Source: G965205255 sp965205255
Lineage (GTDB): Bacteria > Pseudomonadota > Gammaproteobacteria > Pseudomonadales > Endozoicomonadaceae
NCBI GenBank assembly: GCA_965205255.1
Contig: OZ242051.1
Coordinates: 2,108,001-2,172,000 of the forward strand
Reading direction: 5' to 3'
Length of the DNA stretch: 64,000 nucleotides
Below, piece after piece: positions 1 through 8,608 of this stretch. Below the pieces are notes generated by a model, which saw only the letters and a list, made by a program, of their open reading frames with translations, had not been told where the DNA came from and did no database searches. The position numbers were made by a program, and so were the translations under genes. The number at the start of each line of letters is the position of its first letter. Within the stretch, counting starts at the first letter, position 1.

Positions 1-2448
1 TTAAATTTTGGGCGCTGCCTAGTACATATGGCGGTGGATACGGATGAAGTCTACATGACCACCAAACTCGCCGGTAAAAATACCTTTTTTCTGCCCTTTA
101 ACAAAGGGTTTAATCACGGGCGGGACAATCCGCCAAACCCGAACGGTCATAAAACCGCTTACCTGTGGCAGGAGGTTTTTACCAAAGAAAGCCTGACAGG
201 TATCATTCAGCACTTTGTGCGCCTAGATGGCAGCAGCAAAGACCCATTATCAAAACGTACCCTCTTTTTTCCGCGCTATCATCAGCTAGATGTGGTCCGC
301 AAACTGATTGACCATGCGGCGAACAAGGGCGTGGGGCAGACGTATCTTATTCAGCATTCGGCAGGCTCAGGCAAGTCAAACTCTATTACTTGGGTGGCTT
401 ATCAGCTGATTGAAACCTATCCGGCATCAGTGGAGGTAGCCGGAGGTAAATCTATAGAGCAACCATTATTTGATTCGGTGATTGTGGTCACAGACAGACG
501 GTTACTGGATAAACAACTCAGAGATAACATTAAGGAATTTTCTGAAGTTAAAAATATTATTGCACCGGCGCACAAATCATCAGAATTGAAACAGGCGTTA
601 GAACATGGCAAAAAAATCATCATTACCACCATTCAGAAATTCCCATTTATCATTGATGGTATTAGCGATTTAAGTGATAAACGCTTTGCGGTCATTATTG
701 ATGAGGCGCATAGCTCACAGTCAGGCTCTGCCCATGACAATATGAACCGTGCCATGGGCAAATCTGAGGTGGAAGAAGCCGAGGATGCGCAGGACAAAAT
801 TCTACAGGCGATGAAATCGCGCAAGATGCGCGGCAATGCGTCCTATCTGGCGTTTACGGCAACCCCCAAAAACAGCACGTTAGAGAAGTTTGGTCAGCAA
901 CAAGACGATGGCAGCTTTAAACCCTTTCATCTGTATTCCATGAAGCAAGCCATTGAAGAAGGCTTTATTTTGGATGTGCTGGCAAACTACACCACCTATA
1001 AAAGCTACTACGAAATTCAAAAGTCTATTACAGAGAACCCGGAGTTTGACACTAAAAAGGCACACAAAAAACTAAGAGCGTATGTAGAACGTAGTCAACA
1101 GACCATAGATACCAAAGCAGACATCATGCTAGAGCATTTCATTCCCAAAGTCGTCAATGCCAAAAAGCTCAAAGGTAAAGGCAAAGGCATGGTGGTGACG
1201 CAAGACATTGAAACGGCCATTCGTTACCACAAAGCCATCACTCGCCAACTGGCGTCGATGGGGAATCCTTTTAAGGTAGCCATTGCTTTTTCAGACAAAA
1301 AAGCAGTGGACGGTATTGAGTATACAGAAGCCGATATGAATGGCTTTAGTGATACCGATACGAAGGATAAGTTTAATACCGACGAATATCGCTTACTGGT
1401 TGTTGCCAATAAGTACCTGACCGGTTTTGATCAGCCTAAACTCTGCGCTATGTATGTGGACAAGAAACTTGCTGGTGTCTTGTGTGTACAGGCATTATCT
1501 CGTCTTAATCGTAGCGCACCCAAATTGGGTAAGAAAACAGAAGATCTGTTTGTGCTGGATTTCTTTAATAAAGTGGAGGAAGTTCAGGAAGCCTTTGACC
1601 CCTTTTATACAGCCACATCGCTTTCTAAAGCGACAGATATTAATGTTCTGCATGAGTTAAAGGATGAAGTTGACGATGTTGGCGTGTATGAATGGACCGA
1701 GGTAGAGGAATTTATAAAGCGTTACTTCAATAACGAAGACGCCCAAAAGCTCAGTCCAATTATTGATATTGCTGCCACACGGTTTAACAGTGGGCTGGAA
1801 TTAGAGCATGTGGCCAAGGCTGACTTTAAAATCAAGGCAAAGCAATTTGTTAAAATATACGGACAAATGGCCTCGATTATGCCTTATGAGATAGAGGCAT
1901 GGGAAAAATTGTTTTGGTTTCTGAAGTTTTTAATTCACAAACTCAAAGTCAAAGACCCTGATGCAGAGGCGATTGACGAACTGCTAGAATCGGTCGATTT
2001 AAGTTCATACGGGTTAGAGCGAGTAAAACTCAACCATGAAATAAAACTGACTGGCGATGACGCCGAACTTGATCCACAAAACCCTAACCCCCGTGGTGCA
2101 CGTGATGGTGAAAAAGAGACTGACCCACTTGACGAAATTATAAGCACCTTCAATGAACGCTGGTTTCAGGGCTGGAGTGCTACACCAGAGGAACAACGCA
2201 TCAAGTTTTTGAATATTTTAGCCAGCCTGTGTAAACATCGCGACTTTAAAGACAAATACCACAACAACCAAGATCCTCATACCAGCGACCTGACGTTTAA
2301 AAAAATAGTTAATGAAGTGATGCTAAATCGCCGCAAGGAAGAGATGGAACTCTACAAATTATTTTATTATGATTTGGCTTTTAAGACAGCCTTGACCCAG
2401 AGTCTGCAGCAGATGGTGGATAATAATTATATAGCTTATAACGGCTAA
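1..2448 (+). CDS. hsdR: Type I restriction enzyme, R (HsdR) subunit, 5' end outside window
   Basis: This is the ATP-dependent translocase/endonuclease subunit of a type I restriction-modification complex, which cuts unmodified foreign DNA together with HsdM and HsdS. The reading frame is open back to base 1, so the N-terminal nuclease domain lies outside the window; the ATG at 28 is internal. Visible SF2 helicase motifs are HSAGSGKSNS (Walker A, about base 355), DEAHSSQSG (DEAH box, about base 703), FTATPK (about base 853) and the motif VI region QALSRLNR near base 1490. The rest is the helical C-terminal region that docks on HsdM/HsdS. By eye it is less AT-rich than its neighbours, which would fit horizontal transfer. 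HsdM and HsdS are not seen here and would lie upstream. Confidence 0.93.
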   Translation, partial: LNFGRCLVHMAVDTDEVYMTTKLAGKNTFFLPFNKGFNHGRDNPPNPNGHKTAYLWQEVFTKESLTGIIQHFVRLDGSSKDPLSKRTLFFPRYHQLDVVRKLIDHAANKGVGQTYLIQHSAGSGKSNSITWVAYQLIETYPASVEVAGGKSIEQPLFDSVIVVTDRRLLDKQLRDNIKEFSEVKNIIAPAHKSSELKQALEHGKKIIITTIQKFPFIIDGISDLSDKRFAVIIDEAHSSQSGSAHDNMNRAMGKSEVEEAEDAQDKILQAMKSRKMRGNASYLAFTATPKNSTLEKFGQQQDDGSFKPFHLYSMKQAIEEGFILDVLANYTTYKSYYEIQKSITENPEFDTKKAHKKLRAYVERSQQTIDTKADIMLEHFIPKVVNAKKLKGKGKGMVVTQDIETAIRYHKAITRQLASMGNPFKVAIAFSDKKAVDGIEYTEADMNGFSDTDTKDKFNTDEYRLLVVANKYLTGFDQPKLCAMYVDKKLAGVLCVQALSRLNRSAPKLGKKTEDLFVLDFFNKVEEVQEAFDPFYTATSLSKATDINVLHELKDEVDDVGVYEWTEVEEFIKRYFNNEDAQKLSPIIDIAATRFNSGLELEHVAKADFKIKAKQFVKIYGQMASIMPYEIEAWEKLFWFLKFLIHKLKVKDPDAEAIDELLESVDLSSYGLERVKLNHEIKLTGDDAELDPQNPNPRGARDGEKETDPLDEIISTFNERWFQGWSATPEEQRIKFLNILASLCKHRDFKDKYHNNQDPHTSDLTFKKIVNEVMLNRRKEEMELYKLFYYDLAFKTALTQSLQQMVDNNYIAYNG

Positions 2449-2518
2449 GGCTTTGTACTTTAAGTTCGACTGGTTTAATTTTACGTTACGTCTGGTGCAT
2501 TCTTTACCATAAACTTAG

Positions 2519-2553
2519 GCAGATTCTTCGCTATAGAACGCCTCGAGTCTGCC
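2519..2553 (+). terminator. Hairpin downstream of hsdR, possible terminator
   Basis: The arms GGCAGATTC and GAGTCTGCC pair over nine positions (one G-T) and are followed by AAATAAAAAA rather than a clean T run. It lies 70 bases after the hsdR stop. It is a plausible transcript end, but a weak intrinsic terminator. Confidence 0.4.
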
Positions 2554-2723
2554 AAATAAAAAACTGAGCATAGTGAGAAGAAACTGCGCTGAGATGCTTA
2601 TTTGTAGGGCATAATATAGCAGCTGATTATAGTCATATGGCTTTATTTTTAAGGGGAATATTTTTGAACGAGCTATACAATATCTATTGTGATCAGTTAT
2701 GTCGTCTAGAGAACAATAAACAG

Positions 2724-2742
2724 CCCTAATATGGTATTAGGG
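2724..2742. terminator. Short hairpin CCCTAAT/ATTAGGG
   Basis: A perfect seven-base stem with a five-base loop lies midway between hsdR and the effector gene. There is no T tract directly after it, so it may be a regulatory or processing structure and not a terminator. Confidence 0.3.
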
Positions 2743-2949
2743 GGCGGTTTGTCACAACATTATTAAATATGGCAACTGCCATTTCAAAACTGTTTTGGTT
2801 GTTTTTACCTGAGTTGCTCTTTGTTTTTTTTAATTATGCTAAAACCTGTAATATTAAAAGTCATTAGGTTTTTTAATTATTGTTGCTTAATATTAAAGAA
2901 GGTGCTGTAAAAAAAAATAATAAAAAATGGTGATGGGGGGCAGTGCTTA

Positions 2950-5397
2950 ATGGACTTTTCTAAGATCAAAGGTACAAAGGGGCATCAGGGATATACACAG
3001 ATTTGCAGTGAAACTGAGAAGAGTTTACAAAAGATAAAGCAGTTTTCAGGACGTCCTGTTAAGGTGGTGGAACCTAAGCAAACCTATGCTTGGGTGAAAG
3101 TTCATCAACATTTGACCAAAACCTTTGGTGATGAAATAAGCGCTAAAGTTCTGAAAAATTCCAAACCCAAGCCATTATCAGAGCGTAAAGTTCGAGGACT
3201 TTATGCACAGGCTGAAAAACTAAAGACCAGTAATTATCGCAAAAACCAAGTTAATCTAAACAAGTGGATTAATCTGGGCAATAAATCATCCGTCGCAACA
3301 AAAGCGTTACAAAAAATTCAACCAAACTTACATCCATGGCAGTTTAGCGCAGTCGAAAAGGCGAAAGTAGAAGACTTTCTGAAAGAAAAGCTTAGCAGTT
3401 CGCACGGTGTATTATCAAAGTCTCAGGTTCAGCAACAATGTATTGAATCGCTCTGGCAGTATCAAAGTCATTTTCAACAGTTAAGCCCTGAAGTTTCATC
3501 GTTGGTTAAAAAAAAGAGTTCTCTTAAAGGCCCTGTTTTTAATAGTCAGTTAACTGAATTTGCAACTAAGGAAAAATTAGACCCACAGGGAGAACACATG
3601 GTTGCACGCTTTGCAGCAACGGTGACAAGAAGTGCTCACCTGCTAAAAAGCTCGCCTTTTGACTTGCGTGCTAGTGCAACTTTTAAGACTCAAAGAAATG
3701 AAGTAAAGCACCAGCAAGAAAACATCTTAAAGCTCCGTCATTCGATACAAAAATCTGGGCACTTACCCGCGGACATATCGAAGGCGATATTAAAAGACCT
3801 TGAGCGACAAAATCAACAGCTGACAAACCACGATAACTATTTGTCGGTTGTAGAAGCGAATGATTTTGCATCATTAGAAAACTTTAACCGTGTTCGAAAA
3901 GAGCAGGTGGAAACAGCAAAAAATGTCTTGCAAGAAGCTATAGATCAGGCCAACAAAAGTAAACGCGTATCCGCTAAACAAGTAACAAAACTGGCATCAG
4001 ATATTGTGCTCTGGCAAACGGAAAAAAACATGCTTTCTGATGAGCTGGATAAACCATTTATTACCGATCCTCCGGTTGATATGGCAAAGACATTAAAGCA
4101 GAGCAAAAAGGAACTTCAACAAAATCTTGAACATCTTGGTATTAAGAAAAAGTTTATAAAAAAACATTGGAACAAGGCCTGGAATACAGTAGCTAATGAA
4201 AGGGATTGGGAGGCTGTTAAAAAGGAGACGGTTGTTCGTCGTCAGGGTAAGGTGTTGCGAGGTGAAAGTGTATTGGTACCTGCATCAAAAATTCGATACA
4301 CACAAGACAAAGCAAAACATACGGGCGAGAGAGATCCGTTTGAGCACAGTTATCAGGGTAAAGGTCTTTCATCATCTACAAAAACCAATACAGAGCACGC
4401 ACTGAACTTATATCAGACAAAGTTTTCTGCTAAAAATAAACAATTATTTTCTGGGGTTCGATCCGGGACTATTGCAGCGCAAAAGATAACAGATCAGGAA
4501 CAACGAAAACAGGCGTGTGAAAATTGGGCGAAAGAAGTAGTTACCGCAAGTTTGTTGGATACATTAGAGCGCCATCCTGAAATGGTTAAAGATATTGAAG
4601 CGGGTAAAGCTATTCCGTTAAAAATAGTCAGTACGTCCATGTTAACTCCGGACTGGTTTCGCCATTTGTCTCATATTCATGATGATGAGCTGAAATTACA
4701 ACAAGAACAATACCAAGCACTACATGAACTGGCAGAAAGTGGTGAGCCTCTCACACTCTATGATGCCAGTGGAAATGTTCATAAGGTAGCGACAGATCTT
4801 GAAGTGGCAACGTTCAATACAGGTGTAAATAAGCTTTCATTGCATCCGGCTGCATCTACATTATTGCATTCCTGGCAACAGGCAGATAGTTATAACAATG
4901 AAGCGATGCAAACACTTATCGGCAATCTTTCACCGGAAGCACCAGAAGGTGGCTGGGCAGGTGAGTGGCTGAAGGAAAATACATATCACCCAGATGCTGA
5001 TAAAGTGAGAAGTCTTGTTCAGCAAATACGTCTCTTATACCTTGACAACGAACACCACAGGGAAGGGCAGGATGCGTATAAGTTAATGACACGTATTCAA
5101 TTATTGGCACACTTAACAGGTATTACGCCACACTTTAACTGTAAGAGTGGTAAAGACAGGACCGGAGAAGCAGACGCAAGAATCAAAGAACTTGCATTGG
5201 AAACTGAGCAGTCAGGAGAGGTGCCGGATCCAAATTCTCGATGGGGTATTGAACGAAAGGAGCAATTACAAGCCATGATGTTTGGCGCAGGGGAAGCGGA
5301 GGTATTGCTCAATAATGTAGGGGACCCTCGTTTTAAAACAGCCACAGGACGAGAGCAACAGGGTGCATTATTTTCCTTATTGCACTATAAAAAGTAA
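2950..5397 (+). CDS. SopB/IpgD-family phosphoinositide phosphatase, candidate secreted effector
   Basis: This 815-residue protein carries the two hallmark motifs of the Salmonella SopB / Shigella IpgD inositol-phosphate phosphatases. FNTGVN (residues 622-627) is followed by a conserved QADSYN stretch, and the catalytic P-loop CKSGKDRTG has its cysteine at residue 731 (C-x5-R form). SopB and IpgD are about 540-560 residues, so this protein has roughly 250 extra N-terminal residues, which look helical and charged, possibly coiled coil. Family members are injected into eukaryotic cells by type III secretion and dephosphorylate phosphoinositides such as PI(4,5)P2. No signal peptide is visible. 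The ATG is preceded by a GGGGGG tract. An unknown gene follows after 21 bases, probably in one operon. No secretion-system gene is in the window. Catalytic class is well supported; translocation is inference. Confidence 0.85.
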   Translation: MDFSKIKGTKGHQGYTQICSETEKSLQKIKQFSGRPVKVVEPKQTYAWVKVHQHLTKTFGDEISAKVLKNSKPKPLSERKVRGLYAQAEKLKTSNYRKNQVNLNKWINLGNKSSVATKALQKIQPNLHPWQFSAVEKAKVEDFLKEKLSSSHGVLSKSQVQQQCIESLWQYQSHFQQLSPEVSSLVKKKSSLKGPVFNSQLTEFATKEKLDPQGEHMVARFAATVTRSAHLLKSSPFDLRASATFKTQRNEVKHQQENILKLRHSIQKSGHLPADISKAILKDLERQNQQLTNHDNYLSVVEANDFASLENFNRVRKEQVETAKNVLQEAIDQANKSKRVSAKQVTKLASDIVLWQTEKNMLSDELDKPFITDPPVDMAKTLKQSKKELQQNLEHLGIKKKFIKKHWNKAWNTVANERDWEAVKKETVVRRQGKVLRGESVLVPASKIRYTQDKAKHTGERDPFEHSYQGKGLSSSTKTNTEHALNLYQTKFSAKNKQLFSGVRSGTIAAQKITDQEQRKQACENWAKEVVTASLLDTLERHPEMVKDIEAGKAIPLKIVSTSMLTPDWFRHLSHIHDDELKLQQEQYQALHELAESGEPLTLYDASGNVHKVATDLEVATFNTGVNKLSLHPAASTLLHSWQQADSYNNEAMQTLIGNLSPEAPEGGWAGEWLKENTYHPDADKVRSLVQQIRLLYLDNEHHREGQDAYKLMTRIQLLAHLTGITPHFNCKSGKDRTGEADARIKELALETEQSGEVPDPNSRWGIERKEQLQAMMFGAGEAEVLLNNVGDPRFKTATGREQQGALFSLLHYKK

Positions 5398-5418
5398 GTC
5401 TGATACCAAGGAGAGTTA

Positions 5419-6231
5419 ATGCTTATGGATATCCCATACAATGCGTTGAGGACACGCTTTTCAACCAATAATAACAAAACAAATGCTCAATCTTTTTATT
5501 GCTATAAAACTGATGTTGGATGGATGACGGATAATTATTTATCCGTTGATCATGTGCAATTAATAAAGGACGATACGCAACGCTGTTCAACCTATATCAG
5601 CCACCCTTATGATAGTTGTGGTGAATCAACAGAGCTTTTTTATCACTTGGTAGCAACCGCATTGATGTGTTTTTATCAGGCAACCCCTGATGAGATTCAA
5701 TCTCGGTTCTGTGATACTGAGCATCTTGTACATTTGAATGTTTTGTGTACAGGGTACTATTTGCCTAAAAAAATATCAGCAAGACTGAATAAGCCTGTTC
5801 CCATTAATTTTACTGCTAATAACGGGCATTCATACACGTTTTATGCAATGGTTGATATTTGTAATAATTTGAGTAAAAACGGACTGTCTACGGCAATGAA
5901 GTGGGCAGAAAATGCTATAAAAAATTATAAGATTACCCATGGTATGCAACATCCTCACCTACAGGAATTAAACCTATTTCTCCGAAAAATGCAAAATTAT
6001 GAAATTAATGATGAGCACCTTTTACCCACAGTGAAGGCCGAGGAGTTGCAACAAATTATCGACTACCTTGAGACAGAAAACACCAGTATAGATTCACTAG
6101 TGTTTTCAAAACCCAATGCAACAGCACCTGTTCATGTGGGTATTCATCATGATCAAAATGATTCCTTATTGGTTTCAGAACCACTGGAATACGTGATGAT
6201 GCAACATATAGCCAATAAACAATTACATTAA
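5419..6231 (+). CDS. Unknown protein encoded directly behind the SopB-like effector
   Basis: I do not recognise this 270-residue protein. AAGGAG sits four bases before the ATG at 5419; a second ATG at 5425 would give a more usual spacing. The 21-base gap to the effector gene points to co-transcription. No signal peptide or membrane segment is obvious. The sequence has scattered Cys and His residues, for example around residues 62-68 and 97-111, and a mixed alpha/beta feel. It is larger than a typical class I effector chaperone (120-160 residues), so a chaperone role is not supported by size. Its 3' end overlaps the convergent trmL stop by four bases. Confidence 0.6.
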   Translation: MLMDIPYNALRTRFSTNNNKTNAQSFYCYKTDVGWMTDNYLSVDHVQLIKDDTQRCSTYISHPYDSCGESTELFYHLVATALMCFYQATPDEIQSRFCDTEHLVHLNVLCTGYYLPKKISARLNKPVPINFTANNGHSYTFYAMVDICNNLSKNGLSTAMKWAENAIKNYKITHGMQHPHLQELNLFLRKMQNYEINDEHLLPTVKAEELQQIIDYLETENTSIDSLVFSKPNATAPVHVGIHHDQNDSLLVSEPLEYVMMQHIANKQLH

Positions 6232-6692
6232 GCACCACCAAAAAAATCTAGCTGTCGCCATGCTTCGTATAACCCTACTGCGACAGTATTTGATAAATTC
6301 ATACTTCTGCTATCTTCTTTCATGGGAAGTCGTAATACATGGTTTTTTGGCAGGCTTTCGAGAATATCTGTTGGTAACCCTCGGGTTTCGGGGCCAAACA
6401 TCAACGCATCGCCCTGTTGATAAGTAACCTTTGTATAAAGAGTTCTGCCTTTTGTGCTGAAGGCAAATAAACGAGTTGGTTTTATGTTTGACATGAATGA
6501 GCAATAATTATCGTGCATTTTCACATTGGCCATTTCGTGATAGTCCAGCCCTGCACGTTTTACTTTTTTATCATCAAGGTCAAACCCAAGCGGGCGAATA
6601 AGATGAAGTATTACGCCTGTGTTTGCACAAAGACGGATGATGTTACCAGTATTTGGCGGAATTTCCGGTTGATATAAAACAATATGCAACAC
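6228..6692 (-). CDS. trmL: tRNA (cytidine/uridine-2'-O-)-methyltransferase TrmL
   Basis: A SPOUT-class methyltransferase that 2'-O-methylates the wobble nucleotide (C34 or cmnm5U34) of tRNA-Leu isoacceptors. The start was placed at GTG 6692 (VLHIVLYQPEIPPNTGN), which matches the usual N-terminus. GGAG lies about nine bases upstream, and the resulting 154 residues match the roughly 157 residues of E. coli TrmL; the open frame continues 14 residues further. Family motifs visible are PEIPPNTGNIIRLCANTG, FGPETRGLP and, near the C-terminus, LPMKEDSRSMNLSNTVAV, which form the knotted SAM site. It is convergent with the preceding gene, with a four-base overlap. Confidence 0.93.
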   Translation of the reverse strand: MLHIVLYQPEIPPNTGNIIRLCANTGVILHLIRPLGFDLDDKKVKRAGLDYHEMANVKMHDNYCSFMSNIKPTRLFAFSTKGRTLYTKVTYQQGDALMFGPETRGLPTDILESLPKNHVLRLPMKEDSRSMNLSNTVAVGLYEAWRQLDFFGGA

Positions 6693-6799
6693 TGAGTTAA
6701 CTCCAATAAAAAAGTGTGTAAAAATGATAGTCATAATAAGCGATCAGTTAAATTTATTTAAGGTATCGATATAAGTTTTTCAGACATATTGAGGCAAAG

Positions 6800-7753
6800 A
6801 TGATAAAAAAAATAGTGCTAGCCGTTTCAATGTTGTTCTCCCTATCCATTTGTTATGGGTATGCCAAAATGGAGCTCCTTATTAACGATTTACCTGCCAC
6901 TGAATCCATGCAACCAACTATCACGCAATTAAACTCAGCTTCTCTTAACTTTGCTCCTTTAAATTTTTGTGTTGTGGCAAAAAATGGTTCTCACCGAGAA
7001 TCATTTAATTTTTATATCACCCAGAATCGTCAATCGGTATCAGGCAATATATTTAAATTGTATAGTGGTTCCAATACTTTAGATTTAACCGTAAAGGCGG
7101 GTAGTTATTACGATTACGCCAATAACCAAAAAGGTCTCGGCACACTTCAGGTATTGAAACCTGGCCAGTTGTCTCATAGTTACACAGGTGGTCTTACATG
7201 CAGTGACCAAAATTATGGTCGCAGTAAATTGCAGTTTGTTGTTAATACAAAGCAGGCAGGTGCATTAAAATCGGGCCAGTATACAGCAGTAATTAATATC
7301 CAAGAAAGATTGAGCGCGGGTAATACAGTCACTAAAAGCCTCTTATTGTCACTGACTATACCTGAAATGGTAAGAATTAATCATTTAAAAGATATTGAAA
7401 TGGACAACTTTGGCGACGATGGTTATGGGGGGTCAACTGATTTTTGCGTGTACAGTAGCACCAATTCATTCTGGATTGAGGCACGAGGCATGTCAAAAGA
7501 TAGTGACCATTTTATACTGAGTAACGGTAGTAACACCATTGCTTATAATACATACTTGAGGCGAAAAGGTTCCCATGGACACATTGATCCTGTGTCGCCT
7601 AATAAGAAAATTGATATTCATGCACCTTTCAGAGAGTGCAATACCGATAATAATAATTCTGAAGTTATTGTAGCCGTTGACAAGACTGGAACAAGTGGTA
7701 AACCAGCAGGTACTTACTTTGGCACACTCTATTTAACAGTGGAGCCTAAATAA
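6800..7753 (+). CDS. Fimbrial minor/tip subunit-like secreted protein, two pilin-like halves
   Basis: This 317-residue protein has an N-terminal signal peptide (MIKKIVLAVSMLFSLSICYG). Two related halves each contain an FCV motif: LNFCVVAKNG in the first, and TDFCVYSSTN in the second, followed by a Phe-x-LSNGSNT-type strand. The second half resembles the pilin encoded next (DFCVYSS versus NFCVYAD, FILSNGSNT versus FTLSNGGSD). It is the first gene of a pilin-usher cluster, so a two-domain tip or minor subunit of a CS1/alpha-type chaperone-usher fimbria is the best reading. It could also supply an assembly function, but no classical PapD-like chaperone motif is seen. Confidence 0.6.
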   Translation: MIKKIVLAVSMLFSLSICYGYAKMELLINDLPATESMQPTITQLNSASLNFAPLNFCVVAKNGSHRESFNFYITQNRQSVSGNIFKLYSGSNTLDLTVKAGSYYDYANNQKGLGTLQVLKPGQLSHSYTGGLTCSDQNYGRSKLQFVVNTKQAGALKSGQYTAVINIQERLSAGNTVTKSLLLSLTIPEMVRINHLKDIEMDNFGDDGYGGSTDFCVYSSTNSFWIEARGMSKDSDHFILSNGSNTIAYNTYLRRKGSHGHIDPVSPNKKIDIHAPFRECNTDNNNSEVIVAVDKTGTSGKPAGTYFGTLYLTVEPK

Positions 7754-7795
7754 AAGCAAATAAAAGCAAAAAAAAGCAAATAAAAGTTCAAGCAA
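7751..7795 (+). repeat. AT-rich tandem repeat after the first fimbrial gene
   Basis: About four imperfect copies of AAATAAAAGC lie directly after the stop codon of the first fimbrial gene. The tract separates it from the pilin gene and could affect mRNA processing or vary by slippage. Confidence 0.6.
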
Positions 7796-7915
7796 GATAT
7801 TGCAATCAACATACTTATTGATAACATAGAGTTGATATTAAACAATCGTTGTTCAAAAATAATAATATGCAGTCAGGCAACGATCAATTTATTTCTTTTT
7901 AAAAGAGCAATAATA

Positions 7916-8488
7916 ATGAAAAAAATTCTGATCGCAACGTTAATTTCTGCCTGTGCAGCAGGTTCAGCATTTGCTGCAACGGATGGTGATGTTGGCCCAG
8001 TATCAACCGGGACTCTGGAGGTTAGTTTAAACATTGCCGCTCTCGTCAAAATATCTGGTCTTGATGATATTACCTTGAATCCCGTCAGATCTCCAACTAC
8101 AGGTAATTTTTTAGATGCAGTGGGGCATACCAACTTTTGTGTTTACGCTGATACTGGTGGTGCAGAGGGAAACTTTACCATTACAGCGCAAGGTAGTGGT
8201 GAAGCTGATGCCTTTACTCTTTCAAACGGTGGGTCGGATACGGTGTCATATGAGGTTAATTTTGCGGGGACCCCTGTAAGAACTAACACTGTTGGAGGTG
8301 AACCACTAACGCCAAATCAGCCTTATGTAGCCACCGGTGCTTCCGCTTCTACAGCTGCTCTCCAGTGTTTACCAGATGGAAGTGCTGATACTTCTACAGT
8401 TTGGGTCACTGTTCCCGGTAGTGAAATAGATGGCAAGTCCATAGATGATTATACAGGTACTTTAACTCTTCAGATTTCAGCACGATAA
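7916..8488 (+). CDS. Major fimbrial subunit (CS1/SCPU-like pilin)
   Basis: This 190-residue secreted protein starts at ATG 7916, since the N-terminus MKKILIATLISACAAG gives a clean signal peptide ending at AFA. The open frame runs upstream without a better start. The mature part begins with a T/V-rich strand, has VKISGLDDITL, one cysteine in NFCVYAD and a second in ALQCLPDG, and ends with the strand GTLTLQIS. This layout is typical of small pilins assembled by alpha/archaic chaperone-usher systems. It lies between the two-domain subunit and the usher, as expected for the major structural subunit. Confidence 0.7.
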   Translation: MKKILIATLISACAAGSAFAATDGDVGPVSTGTLEVSLNIAALVKISGLDDITLNPVRSPTTGNFLDAVGHTNFCVYADTGGAEGNFTITAQGSGEADAFTLSNGGSDTVSYEVNFAGTPVRTNTVGGEPLTPNQPYVATGASASTAALQCLPDGSADTSTVWVTVPGSEIDGKSIDDYTGTLTLQISAR

Positions 8489-8540
8489 ATATTTACTCTT
8501 TGCCTCTTTGTCTGTGATGCAGTGAAAGAGGCAAATTTAT

Positions 8541-8586
8541 ACATAAAAAAAGACATAATATTTATAAATAAAAAAAGACATAATAA
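8541..8586 (+). repeat. Short direct repeat upstream of usher
   Basis: Two copies of TAAAAAAAGACATAATA lie in the pilin-usher intergenic region, just before the usher ribosome-binding site. The function is unknown; it may set the spacing or stability of the leader. Confidence 0.45.
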
Positions 8587-8608
8587 ACCAAATATATGTG
8601 GGGGAGTT

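Larger units (their letters stand above)
2449..2949. other. Intergenic region between hsdR and the effector gene
   Basis: No gene is supported here. The region holds two hairpins (listed separately) and a very AT-rich stretch before the effector start, which presumably contains its promoter. I could not identify a convincing -35/-10 pair. Confidence 0.6.
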
